Assembly (NCBI RefSeq): GCF_046035435.1 | Contig: NZ_JBFNFH010000027.1 | Length of the DNA: 16,606 nt | Reading direction: 5' to 3' (one strand) | From: Helcococcus bovis | Lineage (GTDB): Bacteria > Bacillota > Clostridia > Tissierellales > Peptoniphilaceae | Shown: piece by piece, positions 1 to 7,454 of the stretch | How the letters are laid out: every line of letters begins with the position of its first letter | Numbering within the stretch: position 1 is the stretch's first letter | The notes under the pieces: model-generated | What the model was told of the DNA's origin: nothing | Database searches by the model: none | What the model saw: the letters and a program-made list of their open reading frames with translations, nothing else | Translations under genes and position numbers: made by a program

Positions 1-20
1 AGAGCTGATTATTCAGCTCT
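1..20 (-). terminator. Intrinsic terminator hairpin of the DUF2089-DUF4097 operon, cut by window edge
   Basis: Positions 1-8 (AGAGCTGA) and 13-20 (TCAGCTCT) form a perfect 8-bp stem with a 4-base loop, 9 bases past the DUF4097 stop codon on the minus strand. The expected U-tract would lie left of base 1 and cannot be seen. Confidence 0.7.
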
Positions 21-29
21 ATATTGAAA

Positions 30-1211
30 TTACTCAATTGTTACTCTAGCATTGGATGTATAAGCTTCAATGTTTAATGTATTTTCATCGGAATAATTGT
101 ATGATTCAGTAGTAGCAACTATTTCATTATCATTTTTGTTTATATTTTTGAATAATGAGGAGAATCCACTAGAATCTTTTCCGCTTGTAACGGCTTTTAC
201 AGATCTTTCTAAATTTATGTCTTCGATTCTTATTGATCCATTACTTGTTTTAGCTCTTATATTTTTTATATTATCAGCAAAATCAGAGATAGAAATTGAG
301 GCGTTTGATGATTTTGCATCAACTGTAGCACAATCTAAATCATTTATTTGTATTGAACCATTTGATGTTTTTGTGATTAGATCAGCTATACTTATATCGT
401 CTAAAGTAATTCTAGCATTAGAAGTAGTAGCGACTAATTTATCTGCACTACACTCACAAATATTTATTCTTGCATTAGAAGTAGTTATATTTATTGTTTT
501 TGATTCAATTTCTTCTAATGAAATATTAGCATTTGATGTTGTAGCAATTATTTCATCGGAATTAACTTCCTGTAAATCTATTTTAGCATTACTTGTTTTT
601 AAGTTGATATTTTTAGTATCAACTTCACTTATTTTTATCCCTGCATTTGAACTAATTACATTAATACTCTTTGTATAATCTTCAGGAACATACACTTGGA
701 AATTTACCACATAATTTGGTTGGGATGTTTCATCCTTTATTCCAAAGTAATAATCATTATTTTCTATTTTGGATTCAATAAATTCATAGTTTTCATCTAA
801 GTTGTTTGAATCATAGGAAATGTTAGCTTTTATTTCTAAATTATCAGAATATGAGTTTATAATCTCAACACTTCCATTTTTATTTTTGATAAATAAATTT
901 ATATCATTATCTATGTCATAGGTATAGTTTTTTATCGTTTTTGAATTAAAATTTTGAGAAGAAAAATTTACAAAATCAAAATCCATATTTTCAATTTTTT
1001 TGCTTGCAATATTTAATGCTTTTTCAACACCGTTTATAATTTTTGAAACAAAATTACTGGTGGAAAACTCAAAGTTTTTTTCTGTATCTTTATCTTCTTC
1101 ATTTTCAATATTTTCATTATTTCCAATAGCATCTAAAAGCTTTAATGCTTCATCTTCACTTATTTTGTTTTCTTTTAACATTTTTAAAATTAATTTTTTT
1201 TCTTCTGACAT
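30..1211 (-). CDS. DUF4097-family repeat protein with N-terminal SHOCT-like helical hairpin
   Basis: 393 aa. Residues about 4-29 form a short amphipathic helical hairpin (pattern K..IL.ML....I...EA.K.L) seen at the N-terminus of many DUF4097 (YvlB-like) proteins. Residues 31-90 are acidic and low-complexity. From about 180 to the end there are repeats with a (T/S)SN(A/G) motif; its Asn falls at 189, 208, 227, 246, 265, 284 and 303, exactly 19 residues apart, then 324 and 387. Alternating beta-branched residues between motifs suggest a beta-solenoid, one turn per repeat. No signal peptide, TM segment or LPXTG is visible, so it is probably cytoplasmic or peripheral; DUF4097 is often labelled 'putative adhesin', which this sequence does not support by itself. 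The start follows AGGAGGG, which overlaps the stop codon of the upstream gene, so the two are translationally linked. Function unknown. Confidence 0.85.
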   Translation of the reverse strand: MSEEKKLILKMLKENKISEDEALKLLDAIGNNENIENEEDKDTEKNFEFSTSNFVSKIINGVEKALNIASKKIENMDFDFVNFSSQNFNSKTIKNYTYDIDNDINLFIKNKNGSVEIINSYSDNLEIKANISYDSNNLDENYEFIESKIENNDYYFGIKDETSQPNYVVNFQVYVPEDYTKSINVISSNAGIKISEVDTKNINLKTSNAKIDLQEVNSDEIIATTSNANISLEEIESKTINITTSNARINICECSADKLVATTSNARITLDDISIADLITKTSNGSIQINDLDCATVDAKSSNASISISDFADNIKNIRAKTSNGSIRIEDINLERSVKAVTSGKDSSGFSSLFKNINKNDNEIVATTESYNYSDENTLNIEAYTSNARVTIE

Positions 1212-1220
1212 ATATCCCTC

Positions 1221-1577
1221 CTATAGTTCTGATAACATCTTTGTTGCTTCTTCAGAAGTAATTTCTCCATTATCAAGCATGTTCAATATTTCTATTTTGC
1301 TAGTATTAGTATCTACTTTGTGTCCCAATGCGGAAATTACATCATCTAATTTATTTCTTACTGTTGGGTATGATATACCTAGTTCCTTTTCTATTTCTTT
1401 AATACTTCCTCGTTTAAGTACAAATATTTCTATAAAGTTTCTTTGTTCATCACTTAATTTTGAAAAAATATTTTGAGTAAAGCTTCCTGTTATTTCGGTA
1501 TTGCAATGCTTACATTTGTATTTTGTGATTAGCAATTCATTATCGCAAACTGGACATTTTGATAAATTTTCTTTCAT
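1221..1577 (-). CDS. DUF2089-like zinc-ribbon/HTH putative regulator
   Basis: 118 aa. A zinc-ribbon of two CxxC pairs (Cys8/11 and Cys22/25) is followed by a helix-turn-helix resembling sigma-70 region 4 at about 58-85 (IKEIEKELGISYPTVRNKL). The C-terminal 25 residues repeat the same helical hairpin pattern that opens the downstream DUF4097 protein. DUF2089 proteins are known next to DUF4097/YvlB-type genes and are presumed DNA-binding regulators; target unknown. The weak AAAGGAT site upstream and the 9-bp gap to the next gene indicate a two-gene operon, divergent from the rRNA methyltransferase. Likely an autoregulator, by inference. Confidence 0.85.
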   Translation of the reverse strand: MKENLSKCPVCDNELLITKYKCKHCNTEITGSFTQNIFSKLSDEQRNFIEIFVLKRGSIKEIEKELGISYPTVRNKLDDVISALGHKVDTNTSKIEILNMLDNGEITSEEATKMLSEL

Positions 1578-1597
1578 GTTTAATCCTTTTTATTTTT

Positions 1598-1626
1598 ATA
1601 TTAACATATTTAATATTATTTTTAAA
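1598..1626 (-). promoter_or_regulatory. Promoter of the DUF2089-DUF4097 operon
   Basis: On the minus strand, TTTAAA (1621-1626) lies 17 bp before TAATAT (1598-1603), and TGT directly before the -10 gives an extended -10. It ends about 20 bases before the DUF2089 ATG. The region is almost pure A/T, so chance matches are possible. Confidence 0.45.
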
Positions 1627-1673
1627 GTTTTTTAATAAATTTAATTTATATATTAAATTATTTAATTAAACAC

Positions 1674-1701
1674 TTGATTTTATTTATCATATAAATATGA
1701 T
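1674..1701 (+). promoter_or_regulatory. Promoter of the rRNA methyltransferase gene
   Basis: TTGATT (1674-1679), a 16-bp spacer and TATGAT (1696-1701), 34 bases before the start codon. Diverges from the DUF2089 operon. Confidence 0.45.
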
Positions 1702-1735
1702 ATTATATTATTAAATAAAATTTAAAGGAAGATAT

Positions 1736-3049
1736 ATGGAAAATATACTATTAGAGATAATTGATATAGATGATAATGGTAGAGGGGTAGCTAAATTAGA
1801 TGGAATGATATATTTTGTAGAAAATGCAAAATATGGAGAAACTATAGAAGCGACAATAATAAAAGAAAAGAAGTCATTTATTATTGCTAAAAAAATAAAA
1901 ACAGTTAAAAAATCTCCATTTTTAGAAAATACTTCAATAACAGAAAAACAACTTTGTGGAGTTTATGATTTATTTGATATCGAGTATTCAAAGCAAGTAG
2001 AATTGAAAAAAAATAATATTATTAACACAATAAATAGAATTGCAGGTGAGTCTTTAAATGATATAAATTTTTTTGAAGCAGATAATAGATATGGTTATAG
2101 AAATAAAATAGAGTTAAAAGTTTCTCTTGATGGGAAACTATCTTCTTTTAATAGAAACAGCTATGATCTTGTTAATATTGAAAATTGCGTAATGACTACA
2201 TCTGAAATAAGTGATGTAATAAAGAAATTACAAGATTTAATATTTGAATATAATTTAAAAGGATATGATTCATCAACTGGAGAGGGATTGATAAAAAATG
2301 TAATTATTCGATCTACCTCATTTGGTGAAACAATGGTCATATTTGTATTAAATAAAGAATATAATTTGAAAAATTTCTATATTGCACTAGAATCTTCAAA
2401 TATTTTAACAAGTTTTTATGTAAGTATGAATGCTCAAAAAAATAATTATAAGATTAAAGATTTAGTTCATGTATTTGGAAAAAAGAAGATAATTGAGCAA
2501 CTAGGAGAGTACAAATTTAATATTTCTCCAAAAGCATTTTTTCAGGTAAATAAAAATATGTCATATAAGATTTATCTAGAAGCGCAAGAATATATAAAAT
2601 CTCTAAAACCTAAAACTATAGTTGATTTATATAGTGGTGTTTCAACAACATCAATTATACTTTCAAAAAATGCTGAAAAAATTATTTCTGTTGAAATCAA
2701 TAAAGATGCTGTAAAAGACGCTAGGGAAAATGCTAAATTAAATAATATTGAAAATATTGAATGGATGGATATTCCTGCTGAAGTTGCAATTGATGAGATT
2801 GAGTTAGATGATGAAAAAACAGTTGCATTATTTGATCCGCCTAGAAAAGGATTAGACAAAAATATAATAAAAAAAATTGGAGAATCTAAAATAAATAATT
2901 TAATTTATATATCATGCAATCCATCAACATTAGCAAGAGACATAAAATTATTTAAGGAATATGGATTTAGATTACTAGAAGTTACAGGAATAGATCAATT
3001 TGTAAACACAGTTGAAATTGAAGCCTTAATTTTACTCGCAAGGAGTTGA
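1736..3049 (+). CDS. rlmCD: 23S rRNA (uracil-5-)-methyltransferase, RlmCD/RlmD (TrmA/RumA) family
   Basis: 437 aa. N-terminal TRAM RNA-binding domain (about 1-55), central RNA-recognition part, and C-terminal Rossmann methyltransferase. Visible motifs: FFQVN (about 267-271), SAM motif VDLYSGVST, DPPRKG, and SCNPSTLARD with catalytic Cys394; Asp and Glu of the family follow normally. It methylates C5 of uridine in 23S rRNA using SAM; Firmicute members often modify both U747 and U1939, hence the RlmCD name, but specificity cannot be read here. The usual iron-sulfur cluster motif (CGGC) has become CGVY, and only three cysteines remain in total, so the cluster is probably absent. The third position of the SAM loop is Ser instead of Gly. 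Start is set by AAAGGAAG seven bases upstream. Confidence 0.9.
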   Translation: MENILLEIIDIDDNGRGVAKLDGMIYFVENAKYGETIEATIIKEKKSFIIAKKIKTVKKSPFLENTSITEKQLCGVYDLFDIEYSKQVELKKNNIINTINRIAGESLNDINFFEADNRYGYRNKIELKVSLDGKLSSFNRNSYDLVNIENCVMTTSEISDVIKKLQDLIFEYNLKGYDSSTGEGLIKNVIIRSTSFGETMVIFVLNKEYNLKNFYIALESSNILTSFYVSMNAQKNNYKIKDLVHVFGKKKIIEQLGEYKFNISPKAFFQVNKNMSYKIYLEAQEYIKSLKPKTIVDLYSGVSTTSIILSKNAEKIISVEINKDAVKDARENAKLNNIENIEWMDIPAEVAIDEIELDDEKTVALFDPPRKGLDKNIIKKIGESKINNLIYISCNPSTLARDIKLFKEYGFRLLEVTGIDQFVNTVEIEALILLARS

Positions 3050-3198
3050 TTTATCAGCGTTTTGCGAGTGAAAGTATCCCTAGGCGTATGCCAGACTTAC
3101 TCAGTGAAGTCGAATTTAATTAAGTATTTCGTAAATTCAAACTTATATTTTTAAATAGTAATATGTTTATTTTATCAGTTTTATAAAAAATTAATAAT
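3050..3198 (+). other. Gene-free stretch with a run of small hairpins after rlmCD
   Basis: A locally GC-richer patch in an AT-rich setting. ACTCGCAA (3034-3041, inside the end of the CDS) pairs with TTGCGAGT (3062-3069). Then come GGC/GCC (3083-3092), GACTT/AAGTC (3094-3111) and GAATTTA/TAAATTC (3112-3138) directly after one another. No U-tract follows, so a classical terminator is not obvious. A short GTG-initiated reading frame here has no SD and no recognisable product. It may be a 3' UTR structure or a small RNA; nothing identifies it. Confidence 0.35.
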
Positions 3199-3550
3199 TC
3201 ATACATAAATTTTATATTAGAAAATAAAGTATGATTAAAAAATTAATATATAAGCAAAATATTCATACTTAATTTATAATAAAGCAAAGAAGGTATGATA
3301 ATTTTTTTAAATTTCTAAGAATTATCATACCTAAATTTACAGCTATAAAATAAAGTATGAAGAAAATATGGAATATATAAAACCCAATCATACCTAAATT
3401 TACAGCTATAAAATAAAGTATGAAGAAAAATCTAAAATGTATAAAATACAATCATACTTAAATTTACAACAAGAAAATAAAGTATGAAGAAATATCTAAA
3501 TATATTAAAATCACTCATACTAAAACTTGTGGATTAAAAATAAAGTATGA
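3199..3550. repeat. Tandem array of six 36-bp TCATAC...GTATGA units at ~63-bp period
   Basis: Units at 3199-3234, 3263-3298, 3325-3360, 3388-3423, 3452-3487 and 3515-3550. Every unit is exactly 36 bp, starts TCATAC and ends GTATGA (perfect inverted complements). Units 3 and 4 are identical; the others diverge in the middle. The intervals are 28, 26, 27, 28 and 27 bp. Intervals 3-5 are related to each other (start AGAAA, then TCTAAA/TATAAAA-like), so the true unit is a degenerate 62-64-bp tandem repeat. No cas gene is near. It ends 160 bases before the phosphate transporter gene. Confidence 0.85.
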
Positions 3551-3674
3551 AAATATTTAAAATTCATTAAAATAATATCAATTAAGTTATAGTTAGTAGG
3601 AATGAGTATGGCATTCTTAATGAAAAGTCTTAATAAATTCTTTCTAAAAGAAATGTCACAAATAATAATTATTA

Positions 3675-3683
3675 TGTTATAAT
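3675..3683 (+). promoter_or_regulatory. Extended -10 promoter of the Na/Pi transporter gene
   Basis: TGT followed by a perfect TATAAT (3678-3683) gives an extended -10 element 29 bases before the start codon. No good -35 hexamer is seen 16-18 bp upstream (around 3655-3660). Confidence 0.55.
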
Positions 3684-3712
3684 TTTATTAAATAAATTAC
3701 ATTGGAGGATAT

Positions 3713-5317
3713 ATGCAGCAAATATCTATACTTTTAGGAGGTTTTGCCTTATTTCTATTTGGAATGCATGAAATGGGAAAAGGATTGGAGCTTCTTGCTG
3801 GGAATAAATTACAAGATATACTTGAAAAATTAACAAGTAATAAATATATAGGTGTGCTTATTGGTGCGATTGTTACAGCAATTATACAAAGTTCATCAGC
3901 TACGACAGTTATGACAGTTGGATTTGTAAATTCAAAGATATTGTCATTAACGCAAGCGGTACATATTATTATGGGGGCAAATATTGGTACAACTGTTACT
4001 GGGCTTTTGCTTACATTAGATATAAAATTGGTAGCGCCAATTATTACATTTGTTGGTATGGTAATGATGCTATTCATGAAAAAACGTAAATATAAATATT
4101 CAGGGACAATATTATTTGGATTTGGTGTATTGTTTATGGGAATGAACATTATGGGTGATGCAGTTAAGCCGTTAGCTAAAAATCAAGCATTTACAGCTTT
4201 GTTAGCTAGATCAAGTAATCCGGTTATTGGTATATTGGAAGGTGCTTTATTTACAGCTATTATACAGAGTTCATCTGCTACAACAGGGATTTTAATTACT
4301 TTTGCTTCAACAGGAATTATTGAGTTTTCATCTGCATTTTATTTAGTTTTAGGTACAAATATTGGTACATGTATTACATCAATAATTTCAAGTTTTGGTA
4401 CAAGTAAAAACGCTAAAAGAGTAGCGGTATCCCATGTGTTATTCAATGTTTTTGGTACCGTAATATTCACGATAATTTCTATATTTTTACCAATAATTCC
4501 TTGGATACAATCATGGACGCCTAATGCTGCCCAACAAATAGCATTTTTACACACTGCATTTAATATTGCTACAACATTGATTATTTTTCCGTTTACAAAT
4601 TACTTGGTAGAATTATCTAGAAAAGTGATAAAGGGAACAGATCATAGAGATATAGGATTAAGTTTAATGTACTTAAATCCATCAGCATATCATGATACTA
4701 TCCCTACTATTGCTGGGATAAAACAAGAATCATTGAGAATGTTGGATTATGCTAAAAGTAATCTTCAACTTTCGGTAAAAAATTTATTGAAACATGATGA
4801 TGATAATGCAGCTACGATAGAATTTAATGAAGAAGTTATTGATTACTTAAATAGAGAAATTACAAAAGTAACAGTAAAATCAATGACAAACGATTTAAAT
4901 AAATATCAATATAAGCACCTATCATATTATCTAAAGAGTTGTGCAAATATTGAAAGACTTGGAGATTATGCTTATAACATAAGTAATTTAGAAAATGCAA
5001 TGCATAGTAAGGAAATTAAATTTTCAAGTGAAGCTAAGATGGAAATTATAGAGATTACATCTGAAATAGAAAAAATGTTTGATGTAGTATATGAAAGTTT
5101 AAGGGATAACGAATTTGATATGAAGAAAATTAGTACATCTTCATTTAAAATTTCAGAATTAGCTGATAGAAATAGAGAAAATTCTATTCAAAGATTGAAA
5201 TCTGAAATTTCAGATGCTGAAGCAGGGTTGATGTATGATAAACTTTATACATATTTAATGAGAATAAGAGATCATTTGTTAAATATTTCAAGACAATATG
5301 AAACTATTTATCAATAA
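3713..5317 (+). CDS. Na+/phosphate symporter (NptA/PNaS family) with PhoU-like C-terminal domain
   Basis: 534 aa. The membrane half (about 1-310) holds the inverted duplicated Na_Pi_cotrans repeat: IIQSSSATT occurs twice (about 59-67 and 183-191), each followed by a GTNIGT/GANIGT motif (about 88 and 214). These QSSSATT and NIGT segments are the signature of the family. Residues about 330-534 form a helical PhoU-like domain with repeated heptad patterns, common in bacterial YjbB/NptA proteins. Expected role: sodium-coupled phosphate transport across the cytoplasmic membrane, import or export not decided by sequence. GGAGG lies seven bases upstream of the ATG. It has its own promoter and terminator, so it is monocistronic. 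The repeat array just upstream could influence its expression, but nothing shows that directly. Confidence 0.93.
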   Translation: MQQISILLGGFALFLFGMHEMGKGLELLAGNKLQDILEKLTSNKYIGVLIGAIVTAIIQSSSATTVMTVGFVNSKILSLTQAVHIIMGANIGTTVTGLLLTLDIKLVAPIITFVGMVMMLFMKKRKYKYSGTILFGFGVLFMGMNIMGDAVKPLAKNQAFTALLARSSNPVIGILEGALFTAIIQSSSATTGILITFASTGIIEFSSAFYLVLGTNIGTCITSIISSFGTSKNAKRVAVSHVLFNVFGTVIFTIISIFLPIIPWIQSWTPNAAQQIAFLHTAFNIATTLIIFPFTNYLVELSRKVIKGTDHRDIGLSLMYLNPSAYHDTIPTIAGIKQESLRMLDYAKSNLQLSVKNLLKHDDDNAATIEFNEEVIDYLNREITKVTVKSMTNDLNKYQYKHLSYYLKSCANIERLGDYAYNISNLENAMHSKEIKFSSEAKMEIIEITSEIEKMFDVVYESLRDNEFDMKKISTSSFKISELADRNRENSIQRLKSEISDAEAGLMYDKLYTYLMRIRDHLLNISRQYETIYQ

Positions 5318-5340
5318 TATTATTGAAAATATTATTTTTT
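5313..5340 (+). terminator. AT-only intrinsic terminator after the Na/Pi transporter
   Basis: AATAATATT (5313-5321) and AATATTATT (5328-5336) form a perfect 9-bp stem with a 6-base loop, running into TTTTTT to 5340. The stop codon lies inside the left arm. The stem is all A/T, so it may be weak. Confidence 0.6.
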
Positions 5341-5351
5341 AGATATAAAAT
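5323..5351 (+). promoter_or_regulatory. Candidate promoter of lacD, overlapping the preceding terminator
   Basis: TTGAAA (5323-5328), 17-bp spacer and TAAAAT (5346-5351), each one mismatch from consensus. The -35 lies in the loop of the upstream terminator hairpin. Confidence 0.45.
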
Positions 5352-5383
5352 GTAAATATAAAACAAAATAAATGGAGGTATTT

Positions 5384-6355
5384 ATGAAAATTTCAGAAAA
5401 GAAATTTGAAAGATTAGTAAAATTATCAGACGATAATAAAGTTATAGCAGCTTTGGCGATAGATCAAAGAGGAGCTATGGAAAAAATGGTACCAAATTTA
5501 GAAGGCGAAGAAAGAACCTCATTTATAAAAAAATATAAGTCTGCTGTGGCTAAAGAATTGACCAAATATTCATCATCAATATTATTAGATCCAATTTACG
5601 GTATTGAAGCTATTAAAGATGTAGATGAAAATGCAGGACTTTTAATGGCATATGAAATTACGGGATACAGAGATGATAATAGACAATTGGAATTGACACC
5701 TACATTGTCAGCGAGAAGAATCCAAGAATTAGGAGCTGATGCAGTTAAAGTTTTACTTTACTATGATGTAGATGACACAGATGAAAACAATGAACCTAAA
5801 AAAGCTGAAATTGAAAGAATTGGGGCAGAATGTATGGCTTTAGATATACCATTCTTCCTAGAAATTTTAACTTACGACAATCATCATAAAGATGCTACAT
5901 CAAAAGAATTTGCTAAATTAAAACCTAGAAAAGTTAATGAAGCGATGAAACTATTCTCAGATGAAAGATATGGAGTTGATGTGTTAAAAGTTGAAGTTCC
6001 AGTAAATATCAAATTTGTAGAAGGTTTTGGTGAAGAAGTTGCTTATACAAGAGAAGAAGCAGCAAGATATTTCAAAGAACAATCAGAAATTACAAACTTA
6101 CCATATATATTTTTAAGTGCTGGTGTTAGTGCAGAGTTATTTCAAGAAACATTGAGATTTGCGAAGGAAGCAGGAGCTGAATTCCAAGGAGTATTATGCG
6201 GAAGAGCTACATGGAAAGGTGGTGTTGCAGAATTGGAAAAAGGCGAAGAACAATGTATAAAATGGTTAAGAACAGAGGGTAAGCAAAATATAGTTTCATT
6301 AAATGAAGTTCTTAAAGAAACATGTACACCATGGACAACAAGATTAGAAAAATAG
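5384..6355 (+). CDS. lacD: Tagatose-1,6-bisphosphate aldolase
   Basis: 323 aa, close to the usual LacD length. Class I TIM-barrel aldolase that splits tagatose 1,6-bisphosphate to dihydroxyacetone phosphate and glyceraldehyde 3-phosphate. Typical LacD features: IAALAIDQRGA near residue 20, LLDPIYG, the Glu in FLEILTY (Glu160) and the Schiff-base Lys in DVLKVEVP (Lys202), matching the catalytic Glu/Lys pair of streptococcal LacD. An in-frame ATG at 5372 would add four residues, but the GGAGG at 5374-5378 overlaps it and is ideally placed for 5384, so 5384 is chosen. No lacA, lacB or lacC is next to it, so the substrate route is not shown; LacD enzymes tolerate several hexose bisphosphate epimers, and some act as regulators. 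A strong terminator follows, so the gene stands alone. Confidence 0.93.
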   Translation: MKISEKKFERLVKLSDDNKVIAALAIDQRGAMEKMVPNLEGEERTSFIKKYKSAVAKELTKYSSSILLDPIYGIEAIKDVDENAGLLMAYEITGYRDDNRQLELTPTLSARRIQELGADAVKVLLYYDVDDTDENNEPKKAEIERIGAECMALDIPFFLEILTYDNHHKDATSKEFAKLKPRKVNEAMKLFSDERYGVDVLKVEVPVNIKFVEGFGEEVAYTREEAARYFKEQSEITNLPYIFLSAGVSAELFQETLRFAKEAGAEFQGVLCGRATWKGGVAELEKGEEQCIKWLRTEGKQNIVSLNEVLKETCTPWTTRLEK

Positions 6356-6384
6356 AAAAAGGACCAGTAATATGGTCTTTTTTT
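6356..6384 (+). terminator. Intrinsic terminator of lacD
   Basis: AAAAAGGACCA and TGGTC followed by seven T. The core GACCA/TGGTC is extended by a G-T pair and A-T pairs, with loop GTAATA. Confidence 0.88.
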
Positions 6385-6426
6385 ATAGTAAGTTTTTGAA
6401 GTGTAAATTATGTAAGTGAGGGAGAT

Positions 6427-7443
6427 ATGAAGGAAAAAATAGCTTATGCGGGTATTAGAATATTAGATAAAATTACAGAAAAACATGCAAAGATTTTTAC
6501 AAGAATTAATTTAGCATTTGCAACATTAAAAGATGGGAAAGTTATAATTAAAGATGAGGAAAATATTAAATATTTGGAAAAAATTAGGAAGTTTAATCCA
6601 AATATTAAATTAGTTTTATCAATTGGTGGAGCAGGAGCTTTTGGTTTTTCTGATATGGCAATGACTAAAGAAACTAGAAAAATATTTTTAGATTCAATGT
6701 TAGAAGTCATAAAAAAATATAAACTTGACGGTATTGATTTAGATTGGGAATTTCCTTGCGCTGATTGGGGTGGAGATTTTTCTCCAAAGGACAAAGAAAA
6801 TTTTACAACACTATTAAAAGAAATGAGAGAAAACTTAGATAGTATTGGAGATAAAAAATATATTTTATCAATTGCAGCAGGAGTAGGACAATGGTTTATA
6901 GATACTACAGAAGTGTCAATATATCATAAATATTTAGATGATATTATGCTTATGACATATGATTTAAGAGGTTTTGGTCAAGAAATTACAGGACATCACA
7001 CAGCATTAAATACAAAAAAAGATGATATATTTAGAATGAGTGCAAGAGATGGTGTTAAATTGCTTGAAAATCAAGGCGTACCAAAAGAAAAAATAGTGAT
7101 AGGATTTGCTCAGTATTCAAGATATTGGGAAGGTGTTGAAAATATAAATAAAGGATTACTTCAAAAGGCAAAACCAAATGGTGGGGATTATTATTTTTCA
7201 TATCCTGAATTAAATATGGAAGTGATTGAAAATCCAAAATTTGAAAGTTTTTGGGATGATGAGGCAAAAGTTCCATGGTCTTATTCAAAAGATGGAATAT
7301 TTGTAACATATGACAATGCAAAATCAGTGGAAGAAAAAGCAAAATTTGTTTTAGAAGAAAATTTAAAGGGATTGATGTTTTGGCAATATGTTGATTGGAA
7401 TGAAAACCCATTACTTGAAGCGATGAATAAAATACTTAGTTAG
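6427..7443 (+). CDS. Cytoplasmic glycoside hydrolase family 18 protein (chitinase-like)
   Basis: 338 aa. GH18 TIM barrel: SIGG motif (about 66-69), full catalytic DGxDxDxE motif at residues 101-108 (Asp101, Asp104, Asp106, acid Glu108), MTYD (about 178-181) and a C-terminal FWQYVDWN strand carrying the conserved Trp. GH18 enzymes cleave beta-1,4-GlcNAc bonds by substrate-assisted catalysis. No signal peptide, TM segment, LysM or chitin-binding module is visible, so it likely acts inside the cell on imported oligosaccharides, or has another GlcNAc substrate. GGGAG lies just before the ATG. The next gene, a carboxylesterase-like hydrolase, begins 11 bases after this stop, with its SD overlapping the stop codon, so the two are co-transcribed and may act on the same substrate. 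Confidence 0.88.
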   Translation: MKEKIAYAGIRILDKITEKHAKIFTRINLAFATLKDGKVIIKDEENIKYLEKIRKFNPNIKLVLSIGGAGAFGFSDMAMTKETRKIFLDSMLEVIKKYKLDGIDLDWEFPCADWGGDFSPKDKENFTTLLKEMRENLDSIGDKKYILSIAAGVGQWFIDTTEVSIYHKYLDDIMLMTYDLRGFGQEITGHHTALNTKKDDIFRMSARDGVKLLENQGVPKEKIVIGFAQYSRYWEGVENINKGLLQKAKPNGGDYYFSYPELNMEVIENPKFESFWDDEAKVPWSYSKDGIFVTYDNAKSVEEKAKFVLEENLKGLMFWQYVDWNENPLLEAMNKILS

Positions 7444-7454
7444 GAGTTTAAATA

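Noticed and set aside
97..678. 193-codon plus-strand ORF opposite the DUF4097 gene
   Set aside because: The open frame results from the regular 57-bp codon periodicity of the solenoid repeats on the other strand; no SD or recognisable product.
3269..3451. 60-codon minus-strand ORF with repeated hydrophobic segment
   Set aside because: It is produced by the tandem repeats and has no SD; the repeated peptide merely mirrors the repeated DNA.
3199..3550. CRISPR array (36-bp repeats, 26-28-bp spacers)
   Set aside because: Repeats diverge, the intervals 3-5 are related to each other, AT content is extreme and no cas genes or leader are visible. A degenerate 63-bp tandem repeat explains it better.
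5372..5383. Earlier ATG for lacD
   Set aside because: The GGAGG overlaps this ATG and is ideally placed for the ATG at 5384.
7055..7411. 118-codon minus-strand ORF opposite the GH18 gene
   Set aside because: It is the shadow of a gene with full catalytic motifs, with no SD or family signature.
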